Assembly (NCBI GenBank): GCA_035384965.1
Contig: DAOOJE010000002.1
Location: forward strand, 1-64,000
From: JAAYVZ01 sp035384965
GTDB lineage: Bacteria > Acidobacteriota > Thermoanaerobaculia > Thermoanaerobaculales > Thermoanaerobaculaceae
Length of the DNA stretch: 64,000 nucleotides
Direction of reading: 5' to 3'
Shown: positions 26,017 to 34,499 of the stretch, one piece after another
Layout of the letters: every line of letters begins with the position of its first letter
How positions within the stretch are numbered: position 1 is the first letter of the stretch
Notes under the pieces: model-generated
Database searches by the model: none
What the model saw: only the letters and a program-made list of their open reading frames with translations
What the model was told of the DNA's origin: nothing
Position numbers and translations under genes: made by a program

Positions 26017-27255
26017 TTACGCCTGAGCCTCCTTTGGCCTGGGCCGCTTGTAGACCAGGGCCAGGAAGAAGCCAACGACGAGCAGCCCGGCCGCGACATA
26101 GAGGGCGACCCCCTTGATGGCGGCAAAGACGAGCGGGCCGACGACGCCCGCGGCGCCCCAGGCCGTCAGCATCACGCCGTAAATCCGGCCGATCGAGGTG
26201 GGGCCGAACGAGTCGGCGGCAAAAGCCGGCATCGTGGCGAAGCCGCCTCCGTAGCAGGCCAGGAGGTAGCACGCGATGACCGTGAACAGCAGCTGGCTGC
26301 TGACGCGGGGGAGGAGGAGGTAGAGGATCGCCTGGGTGATGAACATCGCGATGAAGACGTTCCGCCGCCCGATGGCATCGGAGAACCAGGCCCAGAAGAG
26401 GCGGCCGAGGCCGTTGAAGATCGAGGCGTAGGCGAGGATGGACCCGCCGACGAGGGCGAGGGCCGCCGCCGCCATGTCCGGGTTGGCCTTTTTGACGACG
26501 TCCTGCGCCATGGGGGAGAGCTGGGAAATCAGCCCGAGGCCAGCGGAGATGTTGAGGAACAGCATGCCCCACAGCATCCACCACTGCGGGGTCTTGATAG
26601 CTTCATCGAAGGTGAAGGACTGGGCCGCGGAGACGCTCGACGCCTTGGGCGTGAACCCCGCGGGGAGCCATCCCTTGGGGGGGTTCTTGTAGAACTGGGC
26701 CGCCGCCGTGACCAGGACCAGGAAGATGGCGCCCCAGATGTAGAAGGTCTTCGCCACGCCCATGGAGTTGACCATGGGAGGGGCGATCTTCCCCATGAAG
26801 AACGCGCCGCCGCCGAACCCCATGACGGCGAGCCCCGTCACCAACCCTCGCTTGTCGGGGAACCAGCGGATGAGCGTGGCGATGGGGGTGATGTAGCCGA
26901 AGCCGTTCCCCAGCCCGGCGATGAGGCCGAACCCCAGGTAGAGGAGCCAGATGCTCCCCATCTGGTCGGCCAGGCCGGCAAGGAGTGTGCCGAGGCCGAA
27001 CAGGATGCCGCCAATGGTGGCGACGAAGCGCGGACCCTTCTTGTCCACCAGGGCTCCGCCGAAGGCGGCCGAGATGCCGATGACCGCGATGCAGATCATG
27101 AAGGTGACCTGCGTCGGGGTCTCCGCCCATCCGTGTGTCCCCATCAGGGGCTTCTTGAACACCGACCAGGCGTAGACGGTGCCCAGGCAGAGCTGCATGA
27201 CAACCGCAGCCACTGCGATCCACCAGCGCTTGCTTTCCAGGTCATCGTTGCTCAT
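26017..27255 (-). CDS. OFA-family MFS transporter (oxalate/formate antiporter-like)
   Basis: A 412-residue protein with twelve hydrophobic helices. LCLGTVYAWSVFKKPL in helix 1, GIGGGFGY-like GLGNGFGYITPIATLIRWFPDKRG around helix 4-5, and MGFGGGAFF are typical of the OFA branch, which exchanges or imports small carboxylates such as oxalate, formate, lactate or pyruvate. The usual second-half motif FNGLGRLFWAWFSDAIGRR is present. GGAGGGATC precedes the ATG. The gene has its own strong terminator. No oxalate-degrading enzymes are nearby, so the substrate is open. Confidence 0.88.
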   Translation of the reverse strand: MSNDDLESKRWWIAVAAVVMQLCLGTVYAWSVFKKPLMGTHGWAETPTQVTFMICIAVIGISAAFGGALVDKKGPRFVATIGGILFGLGTLLAGLADQMGSIWLLYLGFGLIAGLGNGFGYITPIATLIRWFPDKRGLVTGLAVMGFGGGAFFMGKIAPPMVNSMGVAKTFYIWGAIFLVLVTAAAQFYKNPPKGWLPAGFTPKASSVSAAQSFTFDEAIKTPQWWMLWGMLFLNISAGLGLISQLSPMAQDVVKKANPDMAAAALALVGGSILAYASIFNGLGRLFWAWFSDAIGRRNVFIAMFITQAILYLLLPRVSSQLLFTVIACYLLACYGGGFATMPAFAADSFGPTSIGRIYGVMLTAWGAAGVVGPLVFAAIKGVALYVAAGLLVVGFFLALVYKRPRPKEAQA

Positions 27256-27860
27256 GATCCCTCCTTGCTTGGACTTAGCGAGATGCCCTGCAGTGGTCCT
27301 GCAGGCTCCCGGTGCGTGCGAGGCCGTCGTGGGCGGAGTCGAGCTTGAGTCGGGTCAGGGTCGTGAAAACTCTCACACCCCTGGGCGCGAGTACGACGGT
27401 CAACGGCCCGATGGCGCAGGGCGTCGTCGTCCTCATCGGGAGCACCCTCCCCGCCGTCTGGTCGCTGTTGCCGGGGTGTTGTGGCGCCCGGCCGTCGCGG
27501 AGAGCGGGTGGAACCCCCGGCCCCTCCAGCCTTGGCCGGCGCTGCACCGGTTCCCCGACCGGCGCTGGGGGCAGCCCACGGTGTCCGGTCGCGAGGGGCG
27601 GGTGGGCCGGGCCAACAGACCCACCCGCACCGCCCCCGAACGAGCGTGGCGTCCGCTTGGACGGGGCGAGCGCTTGAGGGGGGCAGGTCGAGCAGGACGG
27701 AGGGGGGCTCCCGTTCTCACCGGGCAAAGGGTAGGGCTCGTGGCAGCCGGAGTCAAGGTGCCAGCTGCGTCCAGAAGGAGCCCGGGCCGGGGGCTTCCGG
27801 TCCGGAGGGTGGCTGGCTCCGGAGGGTGCGGCGGCTCCTGGCGAGAGCGCGGCGATCGTC
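27256..27860. other. intergenic stretch without a supported gene
   Basis: About 600 bases between two divergent genes. All six frames contain only Arg/Pro/Gly-rich short frames with no ribosome site or recognisable family. It should hold the MFS promoter on the minus strand, but I see no convincing -35/-10 pair. CTGCAGTGGTCCTGCAG (27288-27304) is a short imperfect palindrome. Confidence 0.4.
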
Positions 27861-27866
27861 TATGAT
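27861..27866 (+). promoter_or_regulatory. -10 box placed for a leaderless HMCES/YedK transcript
   Basis: TATGAT ends six bases before the ATG at 27873. No Shine-Dalgarno sequence is present. Confidence 0.5.
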
Positions 27867-27872
27867 CGGCCC

Positions 27873-28535
27873 ATGTGCGGCCGCTACACGCTGGCGTCCC
27901 CGGGCAACGTGGTGGCGGAGGTGTTCGGGCTCGACGAGGTCCCCGAACTGCGGCCGCGTTACAACATCGCACCGGCACAGGACGTGGTCGTGGTTCGGGC
28001 CCGCGAGGGGCGCCGCGAGCTCGCCACGGTTCGGTGGGGCCTCGTGCCTGCCTGGGCGAAGGACCTCACGATCGGGCACAAGCTCATCAACGCCCGGGCC
28101 GAGACCCTGGCCGCCAAGCCGGCGTTCCGCGCCGCCCTGCGGGCGCGGCGCTGCCTGGTCGTCGCGGACGGGTTCTACGAGTGGCAGCCGACCGCCGGTC
28201 GCAAGCAGCCGTGGTACTTCCAGCTCAGTGACGGCCGCCCGTTCGCGCTCGCCGGGCTGTGGGAGCGCTGGCAGGCGCCCGGCATCGACCCCCTGGAGTC
28301 GTGCGCCATCGTCACCACCGAAGCCAACGAGCTGGTGGCGCCAGTGCACGGCCGCATGCCGGCGATCCTGTCTCCCGAGGGAAGCGCCCGTTGGCTGGCG
28401 GGCGGTCCGGCCGGGGAACTGCGCGCCCTGCTCGTCCCGTTCCCGTCCGAGAAGATGCGCGCCCACCCCGTGAGCCTGCGCGTCAACAGCCCCGTCGTGG
28501 ACGATCGAGGCTGCATCGAGCCGATCGCTGGCTAG
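27873..28535 (+). CDS. yedK: abasic-site crosslinking protein, SRAP/HMCES (YedK) family
   Basis: A 220-residue protein of normal length for the family. It starts MCGRYTL, with the invariant Cys2 that becomes N-terminal after Met removal and forms a thiazolidine link to abasic sites in single-stranded DNA. PRYNIAPAQ (near 30), KLINARAETL (near 70), FYEW (near 105) and the conserved His in VHGRMPAIL (near 160) provide the remaining active-site residues. Members protect abasic DNA at replication forks and are often linked to the SOS response; no LexA box is evident here. The ATG follows a TATGAT box by six bases. Confidence 0.95.
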   Translation: MCGRYTLASPGNVVAEVFGLDEVPELRPRYNIAPAQDVVVVRAREGRRELATVRWGLVPAWAKDLTIGHKLINARAETLAAKPAFRAALRARRCLVVADGFYEWQPTAGRKQPWYFQLSDGRPFALAGLWERWQAPGIDPLESCAIVTTEANELVAPVHGRMPAILSPEGSARWLAGGPAGELRALLVPFPSEKMRAHPVSLRVNSPVVDDRGCIEPIAG

Positions 28536-29000
28536 CCACGATCGCCGATGAAGGCGGCGTCCCGTCTTCGCAAGCAGGCGGGGGAACCGGCGTCATCACT
28601 CGTCGCGCCCGTCCCGACGGCACCTCCTGCTCCAGACTTCGCTCCGGGAGGAGACGAGCGCGGACGCGCGGATCGAGGAGCTTCGGTGCACAGTGGCCGC
28701 TCGACAACGACGCCTTCGAGCGGGCCCTCTCTGTTGGATGAGGTGTGAACGATGCTTTCGGGGATGCGCACCCCCGTGCACACGGACACCGGCGCAGGCA
28801 GCGGCACGGTCGCCGACGCGGACACCGACCCCGTCACGGACGCGGACACGGTTACCGGTGCGGTCGGGGCAGGCCTTTGCCTTCGTGCTGGACACACTGA
28901 AGCGGCCGCCCGCCAGGGCGGACGAGCGATGCAGTGTGACGGAACAGTGGCTGCCGGTTGCGGATACGGTGCGATCCGTGTGTTCATATCTTCAACATCA
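28536..29000. other. intergenic stretch without a supported gene
   Basis: About 465 bases before the promoter of the exoprotein at 29222. Short frames here lack ribosome sites and family features. The middle part (28775-28865) is a degenerate repeat tract listed separately. Confidence 0.4.
28775..28865. repeat. degenerate GGACAC-type repeat tract
   Basis: Several imperfect copies of CGGACACCG or ACGGACGCGGACACGG occur at intervals of 6 or multiples of 6 bases (GCACACGGACACCGG, GACGCGGACACCGACC, GACGCGGACACGG). Spacers are absent, so it is not a CRISPR array. Confidence 0.45.
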
Positions 29001-29009
29001 TGGCGCGTC

Positions 29010-29037
29010 TTGACATTCGCTGGTGGCTTCGTACTCT
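29010..29037 (+). promoter_or_regulatory. promoter of the FGE-domain exoprotein gene
   Basis: TTGACA (29010-29015), a 16-base spacer and TACTCT (29032-29037), about 180 bases before the start codon. The -10 hexamer equals that proposed for the PKD exoprotein gene at 18146. Confidence 0.45.
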
Positions 29038-29221
29038 TGCAGACGTGAGATCCAGGGGTCCCGGAAGCTGGACGAAGCGACCGACACCCCGGACCGGCGT
29101 TGTCGCTCCCGTCTCGTGCAGCGAAGCACCCTCCGTCATCGCGAAGTCGCGCAGCGGGGTCGGCGGCAGCGCTCGCCGCCCGCGTCGTGCTTTCTCACCT
29201 TCTCACCTCAAGGAGTCAGCC

Positions 29222-30820
29222 ATGACCGGACCAGTGAAGATCTCCCGCGTTGTCCTCCTGACCGTGGCGGCGGCGATCGTCGGAGCGTCGGCCGCCTCGG
29301 CCGGCGGCGCCGCCTCCCCGGCCACGCAGCACGCGTACTGGGTGCAGGTGGCGTCCCGGGCGTCGGGGTTGGCCGGGAGCCAGTGGCGCACCGACGTGGG
29401 CATCAACAACCCCAACTCGGCCACAGCGAACGTGGAGATGCGCTTCCACCCGGCGGCGGGAGGATCGCCACTGAGCCAGAGCGCCTTCGTCGCGCCGCTG
29501 TCCCAGGCGCTGTACGCCGACGTGGTGGGCCAGTTGGGGGGCAGCGGCAACGGCGCCCTGGAGGTGCGATCGGACCAGCCGGTGGTGGTCACCTCGCGGA
29601 CCTACAACCTTGTCCCGGGCTCGGCGGCGTGCACCCCGGGGGGCACATTCGGGCAGTACTATCCGGCCTTTACGGTGGAGCAGGGGCTGGCGGGCGGGAC
29701 AACGGCCCTGATCCCGCATCTCATCGAAAACGCGGCGTTTCGTAGCAACCTGGCGATTACGAACATGGGAACGACGGCGGCGAGCCTCAAGGTGGAACTG
29801 CTGGACGGCGCCGGGGGTAAGCTCACCGAGTTCACGGTCAGCGTCGACGCAGGCCGCTTCAAGCAGGAGACGCAGCCGTTCAAGAACCGGGCGGGGCAGA
29901 CGAACCTGAGCCGGGGGTACGCGCGGGTGACGGTACTGTCGGGGACAGGAGTCATTGTCTCCGGTTCGGTGGTGGACAACACGACCAACGATCCCACCAC
30001 CATTCCCTGGGCCGAGGTGGAGCCAGCAGAGGGGCAGGAGATCACGATCATGCTCCCCGGCAACGTGCCGCTGGTGCTGGTGAAGATCCCCAAGGGGACC
30101 TTCACGATGGGCTCGCCGGATTCCGAGCGGGGGCGGGACTCGGACGAGGGTCCGCAGCACCAGGTGACGATTTCGCAGGACTACTACATGGGGAAGTACG
30201 AGGTGACGCAGCGGCAGTGGGCGTCGGTGATGGGATCGAACCCGTCGAGCGGCTGCGGAAGCTTCGGGATCGGGGACGACTACCCGGTGTACTGCGTCTC
30301 GTGGAACGACATCTGTGGGGGGACCACGGGGTCGTCGTGCACCTCGACGAGTTTCATCGGGAAGGTGAATCAACTCTTGGGAACGACGAAGTTCCGGCTC
30401 CCCACCGAGGCGGAGTGGGAGCGAGCGGCGAGGGGTGGGACGACGGGGCCGTTTTCGTTCGACACCTCTGCGAACCCGAGCTGGGATACAGAGTGCGGTG
30501 ACTTTCCTCAAGCCGACCCATACATGTGGTGGTGCAACAACTCGGGCTCCACCAGCCATCCGGTCGGGCAGAAGCTTGCCAATCCTTACGGGCTTTTCGA
30601 CATGCACGGGAACGTCTGGGAGTGGGTGGCGGACTGGTATGGGAGCTATTCCTCCGGAGCGGTGACCGATCCGACGGGCCCCTCGTCGGGCTTGTCCCGG
30701 GTCGTTCGCGACGGCGGCTGGGACTATTACGCGCGGGGCTGCCGCTCGGCGGGCCGCGACGACATCTCGCCCGGCCGCAGGTACGCCTACCTCGGCTTCC
30801 GCCTCGCCAGGTCACAATGA
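29222..30820 (+). CDS. secreted protein: shared exoprotein module fused to an FGE-sulfatase domain
   Basis: A 532-residue exported protein. A signal peptide covers residues 1-28 (cleavage after Ala-Ser-Ala). Residues about 35-265 are a single copy of the module seen twice at the end of the protein encoded at 14622-18101: QWRTDVGINN, SRTYN, GTFGQYYPAF and GSVVDNTTNDPTTIP match in order. Residues about 280-530 form a formylglycine-generating-enzyme/SUMF1-type domain: IPKGTFTMGS, KYEVTQRQWASVMG, RLPTEAEWERAARGG, GLFDMHGNVWEWVADWY and YLGFRLARS. Only one Cys lies in the late active-site region, so true FGE activity is doubtful; many such domains are structural or bind ligands. AAGGAG precedes the ATG. 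Confidence 0.88.
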   Translation: MTGPVKISRVVLLTVAAAIVGASAASAGGAASPATQHAYWVQVASRASGLAGSQWRTDVGINNPNSATANVEMRFHPAAGGSPLSQSAFVAPLSQALYADVVGQLGGSGNGALEVRSDQPVVVTSRTYNLVPGSAACTPGGTFGQYYPAFTVEQGLAGGTTALIPHLIENAAFRSNLAITNMGTTAASLKVELLDGAGGKLTEFTVSVDAGRFKQETQPFKNRAGQTNLSRGYARVTVLSGTGVIVSGSVVDNTTNDPTTIPWAEVEPAEGQEITIMLPGNVPLVLVKIPKGTFTMGSPDSERGRDSDEGPQHQVTISQDYYMGKYEVTQRQWASVMGSNPSSGCGSFGIGDDYPVYCVSWNDICGGTTGSSCTSTSFIGKVNQLLGTTKFRLPTEAEWERAARGGTTGPFSFDTSANPSWDTECGDFPQADPYMWWCNNSGSTSHPVGQKLANPYGLFDMHGNVWEWVADWYGSYSSGAVTDPTGPSSGLSRVVRDGGWDYYARGCRSAGRDDISPGRRYAYLGFRLARSQ

Positions 30821-30835
30821 CCTTGTATTCTCTTA
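30809..30835 (+). terminator. weak terminator overlapping the stop codon
   Basis: AGGTCA pairs with TGACCT around a CAA loop (30809-30823), followed by TGTATTCTCTT. The TGA stop lies within the stem. The stem has only 6 bp. Confidence 0.35.
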
Positions 30836-31230
30836 ACCTTTCAGCACTTGTGTGTCGCGCTGATGTTCAACCGAGCGAAGAGGTCCGCACCGTGCACCAC
30901 CACCGCCCGTTCCTCCGGGAACGGTGGGTGAGGTGGTGAAAGCGGAGTCCGGGTCCACTTCGAGGTCGAGGAGCAGGTCATCCGGGACAATGGGGGTTCC
31001 GGTGTCGACCGGCAGGACCATCTCGTCTCCAGTCGCGGATGTGCTTGCCGGCCGGCTTCGGGCTGGCCGGCGCGCAGGGTGAGCTCCCAGGTCCGTGTGG
31101 ACGGTGCCGATGGCGGCTGGGCTGGAACGTCCACCCTCAGGGGGCAAGTGCTGACCGTGGCGCGTGCCGTCCTCCTGGGCGAGGCGCGCCGGCGCTGCAC
31201 CCGATCCGCGGCGCAGCGCTGACGTCGCGG
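30824..31230. other. intergenic stretch with an imperfect hairpin
   Basis: About 400 bases with no supported gene. Bases 30895-30938 can fold into a long imperfect hairpin (CACCACCACC...CCCGTTCC with GGAACGG...GGTGGTG, about 17 pairs with bulges). It lacks a U-tract on either side. The rest shows nothing recognisable. Confidence 0.4.
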
Positions 31231-31237
31231 AGTCGTG

Positions 31238-31243
31238 TACTAT
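31238..31243 (+). promoter_or_regulatory. candidate -10 box of the Ser/Thr kinase gene
   Basis: TACTAT, 35 bases before the ATG at 31279 and 17 before the in-frame TTG at 31261. No clear -35. Confidence 0.35.
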
Positions 31244-31278
31244 CGCGCCAGCGGTGAGGCTTGGGGTTGGCCAGGGCC

Positions 31279-34059
31279 ATGGCAGAGGACGCGGAGCGGA
31301 CCCCGATTTGGCAGCCGGGTCACGAGCCGAGGCCGGAGCAGGTATGGCGGCGCATCCCGCAGCCGGGCGAGACCTTGGCCGGGAGGTTCGCACTTGGGCC
31401 GGTGTTGGGCGCGGGGGGCAGCGGCGTGGTGTTCGAGGCGGAGGACCTCGAACTTCGCCAGCGGGTGGCGGTCAAGGTCATCCACCCGTATCTGGCCGCG
31501 GCGCGGTCCCTGGAGCGGCTGCGGCGGGAGGTGCGGGTGGCCCGCGGCCACCACGAGCACGTGGTGGCGGTGTACGACCTGCACGAGGTCGACGGACTGC
31601 GCTTCCTGAGCATGGAGCTGGTCGCGGGCGCCAGTCTCGGGGCAGTCCTCGCGGCAGGGAACCCGCTTCCGGTGCACGAGACCATCGCTCTCGGCCGGCA
31701 GGTGGCCTCGGCGCTGGCCTTTTTCCACGGCCGGGGGCTCATCCACCGCGACGTCAAGCCCAGCAACATTCTGCTCGCCGGCGCCGGGGGTGAGAGCGAT
31801 TCGACAGGTGGCCACCGGTGGACGGCCAAGCTCTGCGACCTCGGACTGGCGCGGTCGCTGGAGCCTGGGATCACCGTGACCGAAACCGCCATGGTGGTCG
31901 GCACCCCCGCCTACATGGCCCCGGAGCAGGCCACGGGCGACGATCTGACGCCGGCCAGCGACGTCTACGCCCTGGGCCTGGTGCTGTGGGAGTGCTTGAC
32001 TGGGCAGATACCGTTTCGCGGCGACACGGCCGTCGCCACGCTGGTCAAGCGCCAGTCCAGCCGGCCGCCTCGGTTGCGGTCCGAGCGCCCGGATGCTCCC
32101 GCCTGGCTGGCGCGCTTGCTGGCCGCCATGCTCGACCCCCAGCCGCGCCGCCGGCCCAGCGCAGCCGAGGTCGAGCGCTCCCTGGCCAGCGGCCAGGTGG
32201 GGCGACGGCCGCCGTGGCGGAGCCTGGCCGCCGCCGCGGCGGTCCTGCTGGTCGCCGGCGCCAGCCTCGCCGGCTGGCGGGCGCTGGCGCGCGGCGCCAC
32301 GGTGCGGGTGGAGGCGGCGGGGCGCGAGGTGGCGGGGTACGACCGGCGCGGCCGCGCCACTTGGCGGCACACCTTGGAGAACCCGGTGCAGCAGGTGGAG
32401 CGCGCCGACCTCGACGGCGACGGCCTCGAGGAGGTGCTGGTCGCGGCGTATCCGGAGACCGGGTCGGGGTTGCGCAGCGATCGACTGCCCTTGAGTGAGT
32501 TCCTCATCGTCAACCGCTCCGGTGCGCTGACCACCCACATCCGTCCCGAACAGCTCGTGCGGTCGTGGAACCACCCCTTCCCGCTGCGTCTGGCGGTGGG
32601 TATCACGCTCGCCGACGTGGACGGCGACGGCGCCCCCGAGGTGCTTCTCAACGCCCGGCAGCGCTCGTTCTTTCCCAACCAGGTGCTGCTCTACTGGCCC
32701 CGCCACGGGGTGTGGGACTGGGCGCTCGACCACAGCGGCTACCTGATGGACCTCGCGGCGGTGCCCGGTCGGTCTGGCCAGATCGCCGTCGTCGGGGTCA
32801 ACAACCGGCTGGGTATGCAGCCGGTGTTCGGAGTGTGGAGCGTCGTGCCGCCCGGCTTGCGCCGGAAGGCTGTTTCGGGAACACTTCTGTCGCCAGATTA
32901 CGGGATGGAGGCAACGCCCACGTCGCGCTGGCTGCTTTACGTCCCCCTCTCTGCCGAGCTGTGGCGGCGCGAGGGCGAAGGCGGGTCGTACATCGTGCCG
33001 GCTGCCGACGACGGCTTCGCGGCGGTGTTCAACGGGAAGAGGGTGCGGGTGGATGCCCGCGGCAACCCTGAGGGCCCCAACTGGGGCTGGGATCGGCTCG
33101 CCCAGAGGGGCAAGATTCTCGCGCGCATCGCCGGCCTGCTCAACGGGGACGCGGTCGGTTCTGCAGCGCTGGTCGAGGCGAAGGTGGGCCGTCTCGAATC
33201 GGAGATGGCGGAGCTGCTGGCCGAGCCGCCCTACCGGGCGATGCTGGCGCTGGCCGCAGCGCGCGCCTTCGCCCGCGTCGGCGCCACGGCGCGGGCCCGC
33301 GAGGTGCTGCTGCCGGCGGTGTCCAACGAGGACGTGGCGTTCCGCCTCGCCAATCTCGAGGCGATGGAGGGCAGGATTCCCGACGCCGTGGCGCGCACCT
33401 GGCGACTGGTCGAGAGCGGGCACTCCCCCCGCTCCGGCTTCGACGCGCAGCGGCTGTTGCTCGATCTGGCCGTGGAGACTCGCGACGGCGCAGAACTGGA
33501 GCGCGCCATCGCCGCCTGGGTGAGGTTTGTGAACGCGCCCACCGAGATGCACGCCGGGTTGGTGCCGGCGTTCTGGGCGCGGGCCAGGCTGTGGTGGGAC
33601 GAGGCCACGGCGGCCGACGGCCGGCTGCGCTCGTCGCCGTTCGCCGACGAGGGTGAGGCGGTGGCCTGCCTGGCCCGCTGGCGGCTGAAGCAGGCCTCGG
33701 CTGCCGACGCCGCGGCGATGGACGAGTACGTCCGTGCCGGTTTCGAGGGGGCGCCGCTGGGCCTGGCGGCGCACGCCGCCGTGCTGCTGTCCACCGGCGC
33801 CAGCGGCGACGCGCTCCACCTCCTCAACCGCCTGGTGAACGAGCTGCAGTGGGACGCCACCTGGGACCTGCGCACCCGCCAGTACCAGGACCTCGCCCGC
33901 GCCCTGCGCGCCCACGCTCTGGCCGCGGTCGGCCGCCCCGAACAGGCCCGCGCCGAGGCCGAGCGCCTGCTCGCTGACCGCGGCCCCGACCTGCTTCCCG
34001 GCATCCTGGCCCGCGAGGTGCTCGACGAGCTGGCGCGGGCGGAGACGACGGAGCGATGA
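31279..34059 (+). CDS. membrane Ser/Thr protein kinase with FG-GAP-like and TPR-like regions
   Basis: A 926-residue Hanks-type kinase. The kinase domain (about 35-300) is complete: glycine loop GAGGSG at 44-49, Lys66 in AVKVI, catalytic loop HRDVKPSN at 156-163, DLG at 187-189 in place of DFG, and APE at 214-216. One membrane helix lies near 315-335. The outer part begins with two Asp-rich loops of FG-GAP/EF-hand type (DLDGDGLEE and DVDGDGAPE, about 375-450), suggesting a propeller-like sensor, and continues with an Ala-rich helical region (about 640-920) like TPR or HEAT repeats. The start is uncertain (TTG 31261 also possible) as no strong ribosome site is visible. No phosphatase or obvious substrate is adjacent. 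Confidence 0.88.
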   Translation: MAEDAERTPIWQPGHEPRPEQVWRRIPQPGETLAGRFALGPVLGAGGSGVVFEAEDLELRQRVAVKVIHPYLAAARSLERLRREVRVARGHHEHVVAVYDLHEVDGLRFLSMELVAGASLGAVLAAGNPLPVHETIALGRQVASALAFFHGRGLIHRDVKPSNILLAGAGGESDSTGGHRWTAKLCDLGLARSLEPGITVTETAMVVGTPAYMAPEQATGDDLTPASDVYALGLVLWECLTGQIPFRGDTAVATLVKRQSSRPPRLRSERPDAPAWLARLLAAMLDPQPRRRPSAAEVERSLASGQVGRRPPWRSLAAAAAVLLVAGASLAGWRALARGATVRVEAAGREVAGYDRRGRATWRHTLENPVQQVERADLDGDGLEEVLVAAYPETGSGLRSDRLPLSEFLIVNRSGALTTHIRPEQLVRSWNHPFPLRLAVGITLADVDGDGAPEVLLNARQRSFFPNQVLLYWPRHGVWDWALDHSGYLMDLAAVPGRSGQIAVVGVNNRLGMQPVFGVWSVVPPGLRRKAVSGTLLSPDYGMEATPTSRWLLYVPLSAELWRREGEGGSYIVPAADDGFAAVFNGKRVRVDARGNPEGPNWGWDRLAQRGKILARIAGLLNGDAVGSAALVEAKVGRLESEMAELLAEPPYRAMLALAAARAFARVGATARAREVLLPAVSNEDVAFRLANLEAMEGRIPDAVARTWRLVESGHSPRSGFDAQRLLLDLAVETRDGAELERAIAAWVRFVNAPTEMHAGLVPAFWARARLWWDEATAADGRLRSSPFADEGEAVACLARWRLKQASAADAAAMDEYVRAGFEGAPLGLAAHAAVLLSTGASGDALHLLNRLVNELQWDATWDLRTRQYQDLARALRAHALAAVGRPEQARAEAERLLADRGPDLLPGILAREVLDELARAETTER

Positions 34060-34499
34060 ACAACGAGGTGGACTGGGTCTTTCGTCTCCGAGGCAGACTC
34101 GGCGGCCGGCTGCGGATCGTCGAGTTGACTCCCAGGACTGCGTCCGTCGGCGCCAGCAGGTTGTCTTCCCACTGCAACGCGCCAACGAGGCCGCAGGTGC
34201 GGTAGGCGTTGACACCACCGAAATGCTGGTGCTTCCTTCTGCGCCAATCCTTGTCGAGCCACCTCGACTTCGGCCGGTCGGCGCAGCACGGGGTATTCCC
34301 GCCGTTGTCCGCGCACCACGGCGATGCGCAGCGCCACGGACGCAGCGGCCAGGCGCGGTGATCGCCTCCTCCTCGGGCTTGCCGGAGGCGTTCTGCGGGT
34401 CCGCATAGCACGGACGAACACATGCTCGGGACCGCGACCGGCGGGCGCCCGTCGAGGTGGTGCAAGGTCCGTCGGGCGCACGGCTTGCTGCCACGTTGC
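34060..34499. other. unassigned spacer, likely decayed sequence
   Basis: About 440 bases between the kinase and the DUF262 gene. A minus-strand frame overlaps the DUF262 stop as GTGA and reads 110 codons, but its composition (Arg/Ser/Thr-rich, many Cys) does not resemble coding sequence and no family is recognised. It may be the broken next gene of the former restriction operon. Confidence 0.35.

Noticed and set aside
27179..27865. A 228-codon + frame before the HMCES/YedK gene
   Set aside because: Arg/Gly-rich composition, overlap with the start of the MFS gene on the other strand and no ribosome site.
28775..28865. Possible CRISPR array
   Set aside because: The repeats are short, degenerate and have no unique spacers; no cas genes are nearby.
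29222..30820. Genuine formylglycine-generating enzyme
   Set aside because: The domain fold is present, but only one Cys lies in the late active-site region and no sulfatase is nearby; the module context suggests a surface protein.
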